This document shows positions 62,706-64,000 of a stretch of 64,000 bases of DNA, piece after piece; position 1 is the first letter of the stretch; each line of letters starts with the position of its first letter. The notes beneath the pieces are model-generated. The model was not told where the DNA came from. It did not search any database and worked only from the letters and a program-made list of their open reading frames with translations. This DNA is from Desulfarculales bacterium UBA696 (lineage in GTDB: Bacteria > Desulfobacterota > Syntrophobacteria > Syntrophobacterales > Syntrophobacteraceae): contig DBMO01000015.1 in assembly GCA_002298995.1 (NCBI GenBank), positions 6,708 through 70,707 of the forward strand, given 5' to 3'. The position numbers and the translations under genes are program-made.

Positions 62706-63082
62706 CGACAGGCCAACTACCCAACTGGCGGTGTATTCTTTTGTGGCAATGATCCGGAATGTAGGGTGGGCAAAGTTTTATCGTGCCCACCGGCATTTAT
62801 CCAACGGGGTGGGCAAAACACGGTGGGCACGACAAAACCGTGACCACCCTACAGCCAGTGCCTAATTTATAGAATAGAGCCAAATCAGTTGGCGAGCCCT
62901 GGTGTCAACTTTACGCATCCCTACGGCAGTTCCTCTAATGATTGACCTTATGGTGGCTGTCAAGCAGGACTAAAACCGGCAACTATCGAAAACGGATCAG
63001 CATTTCCTCCTGGCCATTTGATCGGTTGATGAAGTCCCCGCTATATGAATTACTGGAGGTTGGCTGGTCTCTGAGAAAGATT
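62706..63082. other. Intergenic region after dnaE
   Basis: Holds the palindrome above. From 62860 on I see nothing more than an upstream extension of the Mth938 frame that has no family similarity. Confidence 0.5.
62760..62852. repeat. Palindromic intergenic repeat (GTGGGCACG family)
   Basis: Arms TGTAGGGTGGGCA...CGTGCCCACCG and CGGTGGGCACG...ACCACCCTACA form a 33-base inverted repeat with a few mismatches, around a 27-base centre. The unit is related to the hairpin at 27745-27770. Non-coding, no ORF. Confidence 0.75.
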
Positions 63083-63424
63083 ATGATTGAAGATTATCGA
63101 TTTGGACATATTCAGGTGAGTGGGAAGCGCTACGACGGCGATATCAAGATCGTCTCGGGCGAGGTCGTCTCCGATTGGTGGCGAAAGGAGGGGCATGCGC
63201 TGGAGTCTTCCGATGTAGAGGACATAATCGCGGCCCGCCCCGAAACACTTGTCGTCGGAACGGGAGATCCCGGCAGGATGAAGGTCAGGGAATCGCTTCG
63301 AAAACAGCTTGCCGAACTGGGCATGGATCTGGTTGAAGAACCCACCGCGCGGGCGGTGAAGATATTTAACGAATTGTCCGGTTCCGGCCACAAAGTGGCC
63401 GGTGCTTTTCACCTGACCTGCTGA
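63083..63424 (+). CDS. Mth938-like domain protein
   Basis: 113 residues. The pattern TLVVGTGDPGRMKV (about residues 51-64) and VAGAFHLTC at the end match the Mth938/NDUFAF3-like family, which has unknown function in bacteria. ATG at 63083 gives the family length; the longer frame upstream is not supported. It is 14 bases ahead of holC. Confidence 0.82.
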   Translation: MIEDYRFGHIQVSGKRYDGDIKIVSGEVVSDWWRKEGHALESSDVEDIIAARPETLVVGTGDPGRMKVRESLRKQLAELGMDLVEEPTARAVKIFNELSGSGHKVAGAFHLTC

Positions 63425-63438
63425 ACCAGGAGTCGGCG

Positions 63439-63873
63439 GTGGAGCTCTATTTTGTCGAAACCTCGGTATCCGAGCAGCGAGTGCTCATGTGCCGCTATGT
63501 GGACCGGCTTTTTAGCGAGGGCAGGAAAGTCCAGATAGTGGTCGATTCGACCTCATCCGCGCAGTTTGTGGACCAGGTTTTGTGGACCTTTTCACAATCG
63601 AGCTTCGTCCCCCACGCCGTTAAAGGTCCCGATAGCAGAGACGTCCCCGACGAACCCGTTCTTATCGTTATCGGCGAAAAGCATATCAAAGGATTCGACG
63701 TGTTGTTGTGCGATGCTCCAGCCTCCCTGGAGTTCATGTGCGAGTTCGAGCGCGCGTATCATTTCATACTGCGCGACGATACTGAAAAGCGGCACGAAAG
63801 CCGCCTTATCTGGCAGAAAGCCCGCGATTCGGGACACTCCCCCATCCATGTTCCCGTCGGACAGGCGGTTTGA
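63439..63873 (+). CDS. holC: DNA polymerase III subunit chi
   Basis: Small chi subunit, which links the clamp loader (through psi) to SSB. 144 residues with GTG start preceded by AGGAG. Motifs VLWTFSQSSFVPH and LIWQKARDSGHSPIH fit HolC. Function inferred from family. Placement near dnaE is consistent. Confidence 0.85.
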   Translation: MELYFVETSVSEQRVLMCRYVDRLFSEGRKVQIVVDSTSSAQFVDQVLWTFSQSSFVPHAVKGPDSRDVPDEPVLIVIGEKHIKGFDVLLCDAPASLEFMCEFERAYHFILRDDTEKRHESRLIWQKARDSGHSPIHVPVGQAV

Positions 63874-63903
63874 TCCTCGTTTTCCCGGGATTTCTCCACA
63901 GTT

Positions 63904-64000
63904 GCGGCACGGTCTCACGAGGCTGTTGCTCAAATAGCTTTTTGGGAGACTCTAAGTAGAATCGGAAGCCACGGGGCCTAATAACGTCATTCCCGCGGCG
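63904..64000. repeat. Palindromic dispersed repeat, copy 2 (truncated by window end)
   Basis: Matches 15041-15136 in the same orientation: GGCACGGT, GGCTGTTGCTCAAATAGC, AACGTCATTCCCG are nearly identical. The right half of the palindrome would lie beyond the window. Confidence 0.75.

Overview
The window reads as a chromosomal segment of an anaerobic, sulfate-reducing Desulfobacterota bacterium, most like the Syntrophobacteraceae. The evidence is a DsrC-type sulfur carrier with both C-terminal cysteines, a siroheme decarboxylase (heme or heme d1 branch), a tetraheme class III cytochrome c, a small dicluster ferredoxin, paired b and b' ATP synthase stalk subunits, and PEP-CTERM proteins. The genus is inferred from gene content, not proven. 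Most of the window is housekeeping sequence with dense short operons separated by repeat-rich gaps.

Layout. 1-3129 (minus): F1Fo ATP synthase genes atpF', atpF, atpH, atpA. 3358-9204 (minus): the rod-shape genes mreB, mreC, mreD, mrdA, rodA. 9576-14943 (plus): the classical rpmH-rnpA-yidD-yidC-jag-mnmE-rsmG run. 15196-17173 (minus): NAD salvage (nicotinamidase, nicotinate phosphoribosyltransferase). 17340-19359 (plus): a small protein, a DUF3842 protein, cobU and cobS, followed by a 600-base repeat nest. 19961-23507: birA, a DksA/TraR protein, moaC, a reduced DnaJ-like protein and two small membrane proteins. 23912-27551: a metallo-hydrolase, an FtsX-type permease, NagZ and an exported beta-carbonic anhydrase. 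27839-32869 (minus): a cysteinyl-tRNA synthetase paralogue with an altered zinc site, a CNNM/HlyC protein, an HPF-cold-shock fusion and a hydrolase-OsmC fusion. 33155-35768: cytochrome c3, ferredoxin, DsrC and a fused siroheme decarboxylase. 36043-43936: a hydrolase, a large polytopic membrane protein, a chemoreceptor, an acid phosphatase and a duplicated-domain protein. 44123-49583 (minus): a sugar-oxidation cassette. 49959-53597: a broken WcbI-like gene and two PEP-CTERM protein genes, each with a good sigma-54 promoter match. 53774-58958: a membrane protein, an NmrA-like oxidoreductase, tRNA-Gly, pyrR, glmS and a small protein. 59199-63873 (plus): dnaE, a Mth938-like gene and holC.

How the parts work together. 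The mre/mrd cluster, glmS and nagZ serve cell-wall synthesis and recycling. YidD, YidC and RnpA serve membrane insertion and RNA maturation. CobU and CobS attach the lower cobalamin ligand. DsrC, ferredoxin, cytochrome c3 and the siroheme decarboxylase belong to sulfite reduction and anaerobic tetrapyrrole metabolism.

The most unusual items are: the CysRS paralogue in which two of the four zinc/cysteine ligands are replaced; the two PEP-CTERM genes sharing sigma-54 promoters and matching terminators; a decayed WcbI-like gene with a second remnant about 10 kb away; a duplicated cobS 3' end bracketing a repeat-rich insert; and two loci carrying arrays of the same 9-base repeat. No CRISPR array, transposase, integrase or rRNA gene was seen.
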